DNA of 64,000 bases from Mucilaginibacter rubeus (GTDB taxonomy: Bacteria > Bacteroidota > Bacteroidia > Sphingobacteriales > Sphingobacteriaceae): NCBI RefSeq assembly GCF_014643835.1, contig NZ_BMKD01000003.1, forward strand, positions 496,001-560,000, given 5' to 3'. The notes beneath the pieces were generated by a model. That model saw only the letters and a list, made by a program, of their open reading frames with translations. It was not told where the DNA came from and ran no database searches. The position numbers were made by a program, and so were the translations under genes. Shown here one piece after another: positions 33,747 to 41,934 of the stretch. Every line of letters starts with the position of its first letter. Within the stretch, counting starts at the first letter, position 1.

Positions 33747-36515
33747 CTATTTTAAAAGGTCATCAAATACTATTGAAACATAATAAATGGCGCCAATTGC
33801 CGGCGAACCATATGATTGGTAAATACGGTTGTTGAAGATATTGCTGCCACCAACTTTAATTGTTGATTTAAATTTTGGCAGTTTTTTGTTGAACTGCAGA
33901 TCAACAACTGAATAAGCATCAACGCGACCGGGGCGGGTACCGTTAAATGTGCCATACCAGTCGTAAGCAGTTTGCCAGTGCCATGCCGCGTTAAAACCGA
34001 AATCATTGATTACGTTGCTGTTGCCAAATGTTGCATTGGTGCCCCATTTTGGTGTATTGAAAGCCGCAATATTGTTAGGATTAGCGTTGCGAAGGTTAAA
34101 TACTGATAAAGTTGCGTTACCACCCAAAGCGTAACCGCCGTTAAGCAGGTATGTTAAACCGGCGCTTGCTCCCTGGGCCGATACTTTATCCGGTGCGTTG
34201 GTATACAACTGGAAGGCGTGAACCTTACCGTTAGGAATATCAGTTGCGGAGGCTGTGGTAATCTGGCCATCAGAACCAAGAATTGGATTGCTGGGTTGAA
34301 TAACCACAGTATTCAGAATAAAGTTGGTGTAGCTGCTGTAATAGTAGTTTACGTCAATCAGTAATTTATCCATCATCAAGCCTTTATAGCCCACTTCAAA
34401 TGCTTTTTGCTGCTCTGGTTTAATGTAGGCTACGCTTGCTTTTTGGAGCAGCCCCTTGTTTTGTTCGATAGCCTGTGGGAATGACGTACCGCTTTGTACC
34501 GCCTTGCCAAACGCAGCGCCAAAAGCGCTTACCGATGACGAGGTGAACGAGTTTTCATAAACGTTTAAGCCCTTGCTGTTATTAGGCGCACCGCCCAAAA
34601 TAGTGATAGGGCCTACGTTAAGGTGGATAAACTGATCAACAGGGGTTGGGTTCCTGAAACCGGTTTGATATGATGCCCTGAAGTTTGAGGTTTTATCAAC
34701 CGTATAAACTGCCGAAAAGCGAGGGGTGAAGCTGCCTTTAAAGTTTTCGTTTTTATCGTAACGGATAGAGGCTGTCAGTTTCAAATTATCATCAAACAGC
34801 TTTTTAGCAGCCTGTAAAAACGAACCGTACTCTTTAATGGTTACACGATTTACCTTGTCATCAAACAAACTGCCATTGGTAAACATCCTGTAATCGCGGA
34901 AACTGCCGCCTGCCAAAAGCTCAAACACTTTTATGGCGCTGGTAAAATCATACTGGCCTTCGGCATGGTAAAATTTACTGTTACTGAAAACACCCGCTCC
35001 GCTCAAGCCATAATTGTGGATAGATGCATTTTTGGCATTGTTAAATTCAGCAGTACCCGGTAAAAAACGGCCCTGATCAGCAAAAGTTCTTGCGGCAGAA
35101 TTGCTATTTGGCGTAACACCACTTACCGAACCGTTAAACGCAGCCGCATAACGGGTAAACCAGGTATCATCGGCTTTATCAGGTGTTACAGTGTTTCCGT
35201 TCAGGTCTTTTACCCAGTCGCGGTTGATGAATTGGGCCAGGGAGCGGGTATTATATGAGTCGTGCGAATTTTCTTCAACCGAGTAGCCGCGGACGAAGAA
35301 GTTGCTGCCTTTTAACTCAATCCTGTGTGTTTGCAAAACAAAGTTATTCAGATCGAAACGGCTGCTGCCGGTATAGCTTGCAGTACCGCGGCCGTAGTTG
35401 TATTGGTAGATTGCCTCCAGGTTATTGCTGAAACGGTATTGTAATGCGCCGTTAAGTTTAAGGCTGTAAACGTTGTAGTTCATCAGGTCTTTTTCCTCAT
35501 AACCTGTTCTGGAAACCAAGCCAATGCCGGGTAAGGTTTTTGTAACCTCATCTCCATAAATATTTAGCGCATCGCGCCCGGGGTTGTTAGGCCCACGTTG
35601 TGCTGCCGGTGTTGAAGCGCTTACGTCGGTATAGTTATCGGCATACCAGTCGCGCCCGGTCAGGTATGAGGCATTGATTTTAAACGCGAATTTATCGTTG
35701 AAAGCTTTGGCATAGCGGGCTGCAAAATCATACAAGCCCTGTGGTTTAACAACCGATTCGCCGAAGTGATTAAGGCCTGTTTTTACCTGCACGGTTAAGC
35801 CCTGGTATTTGAAAGGATCTTTGGTTTTAAGTGAAAGTAAGCCGTTAAAAGCCACCGGGCCATACAAAGCTGAAGCCGCACCTGGAATAACTTCCACGCT
35901 TTCGATATCAATATCCGAAGCGCCAAAAAGGTTACCAACTGAAAAGTTTAAGCCTGGTGTTTGATTGTCCACGCCGTCAACCAACTGCAAAAAGCGACTG
36001 TTACCCGTGCTGTTAAAGCCGCGGGTGTTGATCTGTTTATAGGTTAAACTGCTGGTAACCGCTTCAAGGCCTTTTAAGCTTTGCAAGCCATCATAAAAAG
36101 TAAACGAAGGGTTGTCCTTAATGGCTTTAAGGCTCATTTTTTCGATACTTACCGGCGATTGCAAAATGCTTTGGTTGATACGCGTTGCAGATGATACCAC
36201 CTCGTTGAGCACAATTGCCTTTTGGGTTAGCTTTATGCTGATATCATTATTGGCAGAGGTTACCTGGCTTTCCTGCACTTCAAAGCCTACTGCCGATATA
36301 ATGATAGTAAAGGGCAGCTTTAATTTATTGGCGTTTAACGTATAGCTACCTTTTGAGTCGGTAGTGGTGCCGGTGAGTTTCCCTTTTACGGAAATACTTG
36401 CGCCGGATACAGGTTTGCCTGTAGCTGCATCGGTAATGTTGCCCGTTATTTTAATTTTCTGTGCAAACAGGTTTATTGAGCTGAGCAGTAATATGATGAA
36501 TAAAAGTTTTTTCAT
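33747..36515 (-). CDS. TonB-dependent receptor with carboxypeptidase-like N-terminal domain
   Basis: This 922-aa protein has a signal peptide (1-18, ending NLFAQ) and a CarboxypepD_reg-like domain at 20-105 (ITDAATGKPVSGASISVKG). A plug domain at about 110-225 includes VDGVDNQTPGLN and VIPGAASALYGP. A 22-strand barrel runs to the end (GAIYYVSIVFDDLLK). No SusD-type gene lies beside it, so it is a non-SusC receptor, probably for a small molecule or metal chelate rather than a glycan. It is the second gene of a five-gene minus operon with AhpD-like and MFS genes. Confidence 0.9.
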   Translation of the reverse strand: MKKLLFIILLLSSINLFAQKIKITGNITDAATGKPVSGASISVKGKLTGTTTDSKGSYTLNANKLKLPFTIIISAVGFEVQESQVTSANNDISIKLTQKAIVLNEVVSSATRINQSILQSPVSIEKMSLKAIKDNPSFTFYDGLQSLKGLEAVTSSLTYKQINTRGFNSTGNSRFLQLVDGVDNQTPGLNFSVGNLFGASDIDIESVEVIPGAASALYGPVAFNGLLSLKTKDPFKYQGLTVQVKTGLNHFGESVVKPQGLYDFAARYAKAFNDKFAFKINASYLTGRDWYADNYTDVSASTPAAQRGPNNPGRDALNIYGDEVTKTLPGIGLVSRTGYEEKDLMNYNVYSLKLNGALQYRFSNNLEAIYQYNYGRGTASYTGSSRFDLNNFVLQTHRIELKGSNFFVRGYSVEENSHDSYNTRSLAQFINRDWVKDLNGNTVTPDKADDTWFTRYAAAFNGSVSGVTPNSNSAARTFADQGRFLPGTAEFNNAKNASIHNYGLSGAGVFSNSKFYHAEGQYDFTSAIKVFELLAGGSFRDYRMFTNGSLFDDKVNRVTIKEYGSFLQAAKKLFDDNLKLTASIRYDKNENFKGSFTPRFSAVYTVDKTSNFRASYQTGFRNPTPVDQFIHLNVGPITILGGAPNNSKGLNVYENSFTSSSVSAFGAAFGKAVQSGTSFPQAIEQNKGLLQKASVAYIKPEQQKAFEVGYKGLMMDKLLIDVNYYYSSYTNFILNTVVIQPSNPILGSDGQITTASATDIPNGKVHAFQLYTNAPDKVSAQGASAGLTYLLNGGYALGGNATLSVFNLRNANPNNIAAFNTPKWGTNATFGNSNVINDFGFNAAWHWQTAYDWYGTFNGTRPGRVDAYSVVDLQFNKKLPKFKSTIKVGGSNIFNNRIYQSYGSPAIGAIYYVSIVFDDLLK

Positions 36516-36549
36516 TGTGATTGGGTTTTACTTTAAATAGGGATTAGGA

Positions 36550-37110
36550 TTATTTTTTCAAATGATCATAGCCTTGCGGCAGGCGGGTATAACCATGGTT
36601 AACAAGGCGTTCGGCCAGTACGTTGTAGTAACCGGCATCGGCTGGGAGGGCAGTGGCCAATCCGTCAACATAGCGGTTATAATAGCAAAATAGGGCAGCT
36701 ATAAGCACGGTATCATGGATCTCAATGTCGGTAGCTCCGGCTGCTTTGGCACGGTCGATGGCTTCGGTAGTTACATTCCGGCCGTTTTGTGCGGTTAGTT
36801 TGGCAATTGTAAGCAGGGCTTTCATTTTCTCGGTAACCGGAGCGGTTTCGATGTTTTCCTTTACCTTTTGTGCTGTTTCGGCTTCGCCGGCAAGCAGATC
36901 GGCTGCGGCGGTGTGAGCGGTAGTGCAAAAGGTGCATTGGTTGTTGTGTGATACTATGGTGGCTATCAGCTCGCGATCAGCTTCGGATAGGGTGGATGGG
37001 CCGCGCAATAAAAATTGCGTAAGGTTACGGATAGGTTGTGCCGGTTCTTTGGCATACTCCAACAGGCCGGTAATGCCCGGCAAATGGCTTTCAAGGGTAA
37101 TATAAGGCAT
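36550..37110 (-). CDS. AhpD-like carboxymuconolactone decarboxylase family protein 3
   Basis: I start this at the ATG at 37110 (186 aa). The frame is open to 37245 but the extension has no homology feel, and paralogues begin at the same point (MPYITLESHLPGITGLL aligns with MAHIELNNDLPGIRGL). The active-site motif is E-x11-C-x2-C-x3-H in DRELIATIVSHNNQCTFC followed by TTAH. It is the first gene of the minus-strand operon, ahead of the TonB receptor (34 nt). Two palindromes lie 50-90 nt upstream. With three copies in one operon the family appears central to this system. Confidence 0.88.
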   Translation of the reverse strand: MPYITLESHLPGITGLLEYAKEPAQPIRNLTQFLLRGPSTLSEADRELIATIVSHNNQCTFCTTAHTAAADLLAGEAETAQKVKENIETAPVTEKMKALLTIAKLTAQNGRNVTTEAIDRAKAAGATDIEIHDTVLIAALFCYYNRYVDGLATALPADAGYYNVLAERLVNHGYTRLPQGYDHLKK

Positions 37111-37160
37111 AAATAATTTTTGAATGTTTGTAGGTTGGGGAAGGGGATGTACCTGTCTGG

Positions 37161-37200
37161 AGATTACTAATCTTATCGATATATAGCTATTTTCATAGCT
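37161..37200. promoter_or_regulatory. Two palindromes upstream of the AhpD/TonB receptor operon
   Basis: AGATTACTAATCT (37161-37173) is a perfect 13-bp palindrome. AGCTAT-TTTC-ATAGCT (37185-37200) is a second inverted repeat 11 nt further on. They lie 51-90 nt before the start of the first operon gene, where operators are expected. No cognate regulator gene is adjacent. Confidence 0.5.
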
Positions 37201-37297
37201 CTTGAGCCACGAATAAACTATCGACAGAAATAAATAATAACACAACAGTATAGTGGCACAGCCGCTACCCTAAAAATGAATTAAAACAGGGAGAAGA

Positions 37298-37861
37298 TTA
37301 ACAAACAGCCTTTGGCGGTTGCTCCGGAATATCCTGGTGAGCAGGAATTAACTGTTGAACCGGGTGAACAACAATTTGTTGAGTATATTTTACAGGGCAG
37401 CCAAACTCAAAATGTACAAAAGTGAAATTGAGGTTATCCTGCATAATTATCTTACCAAAGGGTACATGCTCCTTTTGCGGTACAGGGTTCTCTTTTACAT
37501 CCCTGGCGTTAATGATGTTCTTATCGGCCAGCCGGGTGGTTTCGTAGTTTGGGATGCACATCAAATAAATTGCGCGACTGGTTACGCGCATTTTTTGATA
37601 ATTGTAGCTGTTGTTGCCAAACCGGATCTGCCCATGAATATTTTCGTAGTTTTTCCAGTCGGTTATGCCAGGCATGTTTACCGGGATTACTACCTCGGTA
37701 AGGTCTTTCACATTGTAAAAGCCTTTGGCAGTTTGTTCGGCAAAGTATTTATTGCTTTTGTAAACCATGAACTGATGCAATGCCAGTTGCCCGCCTATAT
37801 TAAGCAGGTGAAAACCGAGCAGCATTAGAGCAATAAACTTCTTCAATTGGTTTACGAACAA
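37298..37861 (-). CDS. Hypothetical protein with N-terminal membrane anchor
   Basis: This 187-aa protein is not recognised. A hydrophobic segment at 8-29 (FIALMLLGFHLLNIGGQLAL) acts as signal or anchor, followed by a polar domain of about 150 residues with no repeats. The motifs VIPVNMPGITDW and VHFEFGCPVKYTQQIV recall a family of small Bacteroidota envelope proteins of unknown role. It is separated from the AhpD operon by 187 nt and is divergent from ohr. A single Cys is in FGCPVKY and another at the C-terminus (KAVC). Confidence 0.65.
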   Translation of the reverse strand: MFVNQLKKFIALMLLGFHLLNIGGQLALHQFMVYKSNKYFAEQTAKGFYNVKDLTEVVIPVNMPGITDWKNYENIHGQIRFGNNSYNYQKMRVTSRAIYLMCIPNYETTRLADKNIINARDVKENPVPQKEHVPFGKIIMQDNLNFTFVHFEFGCPVKYTQQIVVHPVQQLIPAHQDIPEQPPKAVC

Positions 37862-38078
37862 TGAGTTGCTTAAAATTGCTGTTTATAAACGTAGTATCCA
37901 AATTTATTTAGAATAATTACGCGTAATGTGTAGCTGGTTTTCTTATTCTTTACCGGTTGTGATTAAAAGTTTCAATAGCTCTCGTACTGGTTGAACTTTC
38001 GGCTTAAAGAATGTCTTGTTCACGACATGGCTTGTCCGGTTCACATAGTTAGTGATAGGGCACCGGGCGATATCAGGG

Positions 38079-38086
38079 TATCTTTG
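38079..38086 (+). promoter_or_regulatory. Promoter -7 box of ohr
   Basis: TATCTTTG matches TAnnTTTG 39 nt before the ohr ATG. No clear TTG at -33 was seen. Confidence 0.45.
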
Positions 38087-38124
38087 AGCATACAAAAAAC
38101 AAAAATTAATAAATAAATAACACA

Positions 38125-38601
38125 ATGGAAACTATTCAAGAATCAGGTATCAGTAAGATCAAGGTTATCAACGCTATCTCAGCTAATAAAATCGACAAAG
38201 TATTATATACCGGTAAAGTTCGTACAGTTGGCGGTCGTGACGGTGGTTCATCTGTTAGTACCGATGGCCAGTTGGATATCAAACATTCAACTCCCGGAAC
38301 CCCTAAACCAGGCACAAACCCCGAGCAATTATTTGCAGCAGGCTGGTCAGCATGTTTTGAAGGCGCCATCGGTATTGCTGCCGCTAAAAAAAGGATTGCA
38401 CTCCCTGCCGAATTGGCTATTGATGCAGAAGTGGATTTGGGTATCACTATCGGCGCTTATTTCCTTCAAGCCCGTTTAAATGTAAGTTTGCCAGGTTTGG
38501 ATGTTGAAGTAGCCAAAGCATTGATTGAAGAAGCACACCAAACATGTCCTTATTCAAAATTGACTTACGGTAATATCAATGTTGAGATCAATTTAGTATA
38601 A
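38125..38601 (+). CDS. ohr: Organic hydroperoxide resistance protein, OsmC/Ohr family
   Basis: This 158-aa protein matches Ohr closely, with an N-terminal extension of about 15 residues. The motifs GGRDGGSSVSTDG (Arg38), TNPEQLFAAGWSACFEGA (Glu67, peroxidatic Cys77) and HQTCPYSK (resolving Cys141) are all present. The pair of cysteines and the Arg/Glu relay support thiol peroxidase activity towards fatty acid and other organic hydroperoxides. It is divergent from the 187-aa hypothetical gene and convergent with the MBL-fold gene, with a strong bidirectional terminator between. Ohr is usually controlled by OhrR, which is not adjacent here. Confidence 0.94.
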   Translation: METIQESGISKIKVINAISANKIDKVLYTGKVRTVGGRDGGSSVSTDGQLDIKHSTPGTPKPGTNPEQLFAAGWSACFEGAIGIAAAKKRIALPAELAIDAEVDLGITIGAYFLQARLNVSLPGLDVEVAKALIEEAHQTCPYSKLTYGNINVEINLV

Positions 38602-38640
38602 ACCCCTTCCGCCCCCTGAAGGGGGTACTTTAAAAGTCAT

Positions 38641-38678
38641 AAAAAGGCCTGCTCCTGTTAAAGAGAGCAGGCCTTTTT
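38641..38678. terminator. Bidirectional terminator between ohr and MBL-fold gene
   Basis: GGCCTGCTC (38646-38654) and GAGCAGGCC (38665-38673) form a 9-bp GC-rich stem, flanked by AAAAA (38641-38645) and TTTTT (38674-38678), so it works in both directions. Confidence 0.88.
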
Positions 38679-38698
38679 ATGTATGGAAAATCACAGAT

Positions 38699-39379
38699 TT
38701 AAATCTCTATACTTTCGCCAATGGCTGGTAAAAACAATTTTATCCCTGCCTGTTCAAATTGTTTAAAAGCTTTGTCCTTATCTATTTTAATAAAGCCAAA
38801 AGTATCATAATGACCCCCCAAAACCTTATTGGCCTTAACAAGCTTTGCCGCTTCAATGGCATCTTCAACGCCCATCGTTAACATGTCCCCGATCGGGAAA
38901 ACCGCGAAATCCAGATCAATCCATCTTGCCACCAGTTCCATATCTAAGGTGAGACCGGTATCGCCACTGTAATAGAGATTACCATCATCGGTCTTTAAAG
39001 CATAACCGCAGGCCACGCCTGCATAGCTGCCATCCGGAAAGCTGGCCGAGTGTTGGGCAATGAATGATTTGGCAATGCCAAAATCAAAAGTCACCTTGCC
39101 GCCAGGGTTTAAAGGATGCACATTTTTAACGCCTTTTTTGCTGAAGTAATCATACACCTCATAAATACCCACAACCATAGCGCCTGTACGGTTGGCTATA
39201 GTTTCTACATCCAAAATATGATCGTAATGCCCGTGCGATACAAAAATGTAATCAGCTTTTATTTCATCAATGTTGATTTCTTTTGCCAATTCGTTACCTG
39301 TAATAAAGGGATCAAACAAAATGTGTTTACCTCCGGCTACTACCGAGAAGCACGAGTGACCGTAATAGTTGAGTTTCAT
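38699..39379 (-). CDS. MBL-fold metal-dependent hydrolase, UPF0173 family
   Basis: This 226-aa cytoplasmic protein has MLNYYGHSCF-type strands at the N-terminus and the metal motif SHGHYDH near 48-54 (HxHxDH). Further metal ligands are in QHSASF, SGDTGL and GGHYDTF. The length is normal for UPF0173. Family members are predicted hydrolases related to UlaG lactonase; the natural substrate is unknown. It is convergent with ohr and follows the 140-aa secreted protein gene by 27 nt on the same strand. Confidence 0.9.
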   Translation of the reverse strand: MKLNYYGHSCFSVVAGGKHILFDPFITGNELAKEINIDEIKADYIFVSHGHYDHILDVETIANRTGAMVVGIYEVYDYFSKKGVKNVHPLNPGGKVTFDFGIAKSFIAQHSASFPDGSYAGVACGYALKTDDGNLYYSGDTGLTLDMELVARWIDLDFAVFPIGDMLTMGVEDAIEAAKLVKANKVLGGHYDTFGFIKIDKDKAFKQFEQAGIKLFLPAIGESIEI

Positions 39380-39406
39380 TGGTTTGCTTTTTTATGTTAA
39401 TGATGA

Positions 39407-39829
39407 TTAGTTTAAGAGCGGAGTTAAGGCGTTTAAGACAGGCATTGGCAATAGCTTAAAATGATCGTAGGCTGTGTAGGTAAATTTACCTGTTACAGCG
39501 TTTATTTTAGGATGTAGAAATGTCATCTTTTTAAGCAGGATATTATCGGCCGAAGAATAAGCTGTGTATGGATCAGGTTTTTTGTTAAAGCCGGCAGGCA
39601 GAATGCTATCCGCTTGATTTTGTTTACTGGTATTAGCACCCGGCAACCTGAACTCCGGTGATAATTGCGAAGCGTCAAAGCGGCCTGTTTGGGAAGAATA
39701 GTTGCGTCCACCCGCCGGCAGGTTTATTTTAAAAGTAAATGCCTGCTCGGTACAATTTAGTTCGTTTGCCTGGGCATAAACCACAATGCTTAAAAATGTT
39801 GCTATGGCAATTAGCAGTAATGTTTTCAT
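39407..39829 (-). CDS. Hypothetical 140-aa secreted protein
   Basis: This protein is not recognised. It has a signal peptide at 1-19 (MKTLLLIAIATFLSIVVYAQ) and a mature part of about 120 residues rich in Asn, Pro and Ser, with one Cys (ELNCTEQAF). There are no obvious repeats or membrane segments. It precedes the UPF0173 gene by 27 nt and may share its transcript. A strong terminator lies just upstream (39841-39880), separating it from the DUF1223 unit. Confidence 0.6.
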   Translation of the reverse strand: MKTLLLIAIATFLSIVVYAQANELNCTEQAFTFKINLPAGGRNYSSQTGRFDASQLSPEFRLPGANTSKQNQADSILPAGFNKKPDPYTAYSSADNILLKKMTFLHPKINAVTGKFTYTAYDHFKLLPMPVLNALTPLLN

Positions 39830-39840
39830 GATAGTATTTA

Positions 39841-39880
39841 TTAAAAACAGGATCGACCCTGCGAAGGGCCGATCCTGTTT
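39841..39880 (-). terminator. Terminator downstream of DUF1223 and the 50-aa ORF
   Basis: AAACAGGATCG (39845-39855) pairs with CGATCCTGTTT (39870-39880), with an inner CCCT/AGGG pair, and is followed on the minus strand by TTTTTAA. It ends the transcript 10 nt after the 50-codon ORF. Confidence 0.85.
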
Positions 39881-39889
39881 ATGTTAGAT

Positions 39890-40042
39890 TTAGTTATTTT
39901 CCACCGGTTTTTTTCTCTTTCCCGTAACGCAGATCAATTCACAATCCTGCGGGTTACGTTCAAACGGTGCCCTTGTCAGGAATGATAAAGAGAACAGTGA
40001 CAAGAATCCCATTAATAACCGGCCTTGTTTCAACTTGCTCAT
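39890..40042 (-). CDS. Small ORF of 50 aa with CxxxC, between DUF1223 and terminator
   Basis: Minus-strand translation from the ATG at 40042 gives 50 residues. An N-terminal helix (LLMGFLSLFSLSFLTRAPF) is followed by a polar tail with DCELIC and a Lys-rich end. It begins 20 nt after the DUF1223 stop and ends 10 nt before a strong terminator, so it fills the only space in that transcript. The hydrophobic stretch is consistent with a membrane or exported peptide. I do not recognise a family. The tight position supports translation; the short length keeps confidence moderate. Confidence 0.5.
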   Translation of the reverse strand: MSKLKQGRLLMGFLSLFSLSFLTRAPFERNPQDCELICVTGKRKKPVENN

Positions 40043-40062
40043 GATTTTTGAATTTATGGTGG

Positions 40063-40863
40063 TTATATTTTGGCTACGGCTTCGCTGGTTAAAACAGCTT
40101 TTGTTGCAGTTAAAACCTCACCATTATCTTTGTTTTGTATAAAGCCTACTACTTCCCATTCTTGCTGGTTAAATTCTTTAGGAACGCTAATAATGGTTTG
40201 GCCTGTTTTTACCTGGCTTAGGGCAACTGTTTTTAAGTCGCGTACAATTTGGGCGTGCGATAAAGTTCTGCCTTCGTTTTCGCCGCGGGCAACTTTGCTG
40301 ATGGCTGTTTTTTGCACAACGGCTATCAGCAATTGCTGGTTATCAGTGTTGCCTGATAGTTCGTAATTTACAGCAAGCTTATCGCCGGTTTGTTGTGCTT
40401 TTAAGGAAACCTGAGCAGTTTGTGCGGTTGTTAATGCATTCGAAATCGCTTCACGAAGTGCCGGCTCATCCGAGCCAACCATCTCAGTTTTACCATTAAC
40501 TATAACTTGGGGTGTATAAACCTGGGCATTTAAATAGTAACTATATTCTTTTTGACGTTTTGAAAACATGGCATTGCTGAATACATCTTTCCAGCCGAGG
40601 TTATTCCAATAATCAACATGGTAAGCTAATATGTAAACAGGCTTTTCCTGTGACTCTTTTTGGATCCTCGCCAGCAATTCATCAGCAGGAGGACAGCTTG
40701 AGCATCCCTCTGAAGTAAACAATTCTACCAAAGCAAAACCTTTTCCGGGAGTAGTGTTGTTTTCGGTTTTAGGCGCATTTATTTTACGATTAGCGTAAGC
40801 TGCGGTAGCAAGTGCCAGTGCCACGGTACCAACACAAAAGCTAAAAATTTTTAAGGTTTTCAT
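40063..40863 (-). CDS. DUF1223 thioredoxin-fold exported protein
   Basis: This 266-aa protein has a signal peptide at 1-24. A thioredoxin-like domain follows with LVELFTSEGCSSCPPADELL, giving the redox pair Cys54 and Cys57. The segments ILAYHVDYWNNLGWKD and YTPQVIVNGKTEMVGSD are typical of DUF1223. A beta-rich C-terminal domain follows from about 165. Family function is unknown; a periplasmic thiol-disulfide role is likely. It lies near ohr and the AhpD genes, in line with an oxidative-stress theme. It is followed 20 nt later by a 50-codon ORF. Confidence 0.9.
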   Translation of the reverse strand: MKTLKIFSFCVGTVALALATAAYANRKINAPKTENNTTPGKGFALVELFTSEGCSSCPPADELLARIQKESQEKPVYILAYHVDYWNNLGWKDVFSNAMFSKRQKEYSYYLNAQVYTPQVIVNGKTEMVGSDEPALREAISNALTTAQTAQVSLKAQQTGDKLAVNYELSGNTDNQQLLIAVVQKTAISKVARGENEGRTLSHAQIVRDLKTVALSQVKTGQTIISVPKEFNQQEWEVVGFIQNKDNGEVLTATKAVLTSEAVAKI

Positions 40864-41172
40864 ATTTCTTTCGATTTTAATTTACATCAAAATTAGCCTC
40901 GAAATGGTCGCTAAAACAGCGTAAAAAAGCCCAACCGGACATATTGTAAGCTCAGTTGGGCATTGTTTGAGTCGAAAGTCTTTAGTCTTAAGTTCTCAGT
41001 TGTTTTTAATTGTAGAGACGCATAATTGCGTCCACCGTATGCAAATTACTTTAGCAAATGGTCTGCAAAGTCGCTTGTCCTGCGGGAGACGCAATTATGC
41101 GTCTCTACTTGAAAAAATTATACAGCTTTTTAGAACTTCTGACTCAACACTTCCGACTTCGAACTTAAAAGA
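40864..41172. other. 309-nt intergenic region dominated by a 97-bp repeat element
   Basis: It separates DUF1223 from the LytTR gene. Apart from the inverted-repeat element at 41012-41108 no gene, promoter consensus or terminator was recognised. Confidence 0.55.
41012..41108. repeat. GTAGAGACGC element, copy 1 (97 bp, 21-bp terminal inverted repeats)
   Basis: The 21-nt arm at 41012-41032 (starts GTAGAGACGC) is perfectly complementary to 41088-41108. Each arm is itself a near palindrome (GACGCA-N4-TGCGTC). A related 83-bp element occurs at 56509-56591. No transposase is encoded, so it looks like a small non-autonomous dispersed element. Confidence 0.8.
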
Positions 41173-41934
41173 CTATCTATTCTCGAGCCAGCTTAAAAAT
41201 ACCGGCGCTTTTTCTTTATTGATGAGTAATTTCTCGGGAGTTGGAATTGTTAGTTTCACAAACAGCTTACGCATAAAATAATGCTCCACCTCTTTTATCG
41301 CACTGAAGTTAACTATGTATTGCCTGTTGAGCCTGAAGAACTGCTCCTGCGAGAGCTGACCGCTGATCTGATCAAGCGACTGGTTAACCACATATTCCTG
41401 CTGATCAAAAGTCATGATGGTCGAAAGTTCATTGCGGATGTAGAAGAAGGCTATATTATTGGACGCTATGCTGATATACTTATTATTTTTAAATACCAGG
41501 AAGCTTTTTTTACCGGCAGGAGGCGTAACCTGCGATAGCAGGCTGCTGATATCAGGAGATGAACCCTGCTGAAAGAAATTACGCAACTCGTCTACTTTTT
41601 TAAAGGCATCGGCAATATCTGTTTTTGAGAAAGGCTTGAGTACATAATCAACGCTGTTGGCCTTAAATGCCTCTAACGAATATTCATCAAACGCGGTACA
41701 GAAAATAATAGGGCAGGACACCTTTACCGATTTAAAGATCTCAAAACACAACCCATCCGACAGTTGGATATCCATAAAAATAAGATCGGGCTGCTTGTTC
41801 TCTGAAAGATAGGCAACCGAGCTTTCAACACTCTGAAGCTTGGCAATTATTTTTGAGTGCGGTCTTAATTCTAATATGATCGTTTCAAGCGAACGGGCCG
41901 CCTTTAATTCGTCTTCAATGATGATAATGTTCAT
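41173..41934 (-). CDS. LytTR family response regulator
   Basis: This 253-aa protein has a receiver domain at 1-115 with the acidic pair IIEDE, phosphoacceptor Asp in FMDIQLSDG near 55, the Thr/Ala in FCTAFDEYS and the Lys in VLKPFSK. A LytTR DNA-binding domain follows from about 145 (FLVFKNNKYISIASNNIAFFY, FFRLNRQYIVN). It overlaps the kinase gene upstream by 20 nt, so they form a two-component system. Targets are unknown; promoters of LytTR regulators are usually direct repeats. Confidence 0.93.
   Translation of the reverse strand: MNIIIIEDELKAARSLETIILELRPHSKIIAKLQSVESSVAYLSENKQPDLIFMDIQLSDGLCFEIFKSVKVSCPIIFCTAFDEYSLEAFKANSVDYVLKPFSKTDIADAFKKVDELRNFFQQGSSPDISSLLSQVTPPAGKKSFLVFKNNKYISIASNNIAFFYIRNELSTIMTFDQQEYVVNQSLDQISGQLSQEQFFRLNRQYIVNFSAIKEVEHYFMRKLFVKLTIPTPEKLLINKEKAPVFLSWLENR

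Noticed and set aside
33747-36515. SusC assignment for the TonB receptor at 33.7-36.5 kb
   Set aside because: No SusD gene beside it and no SusC signature; it is a stand-alone TonB-dependent receptor.
37111-37245. Upstream extension of AhpD-like protein 3
   Set aside because: The two paralogues start at the position equal to 37110, and the extension covers the putative operator region.
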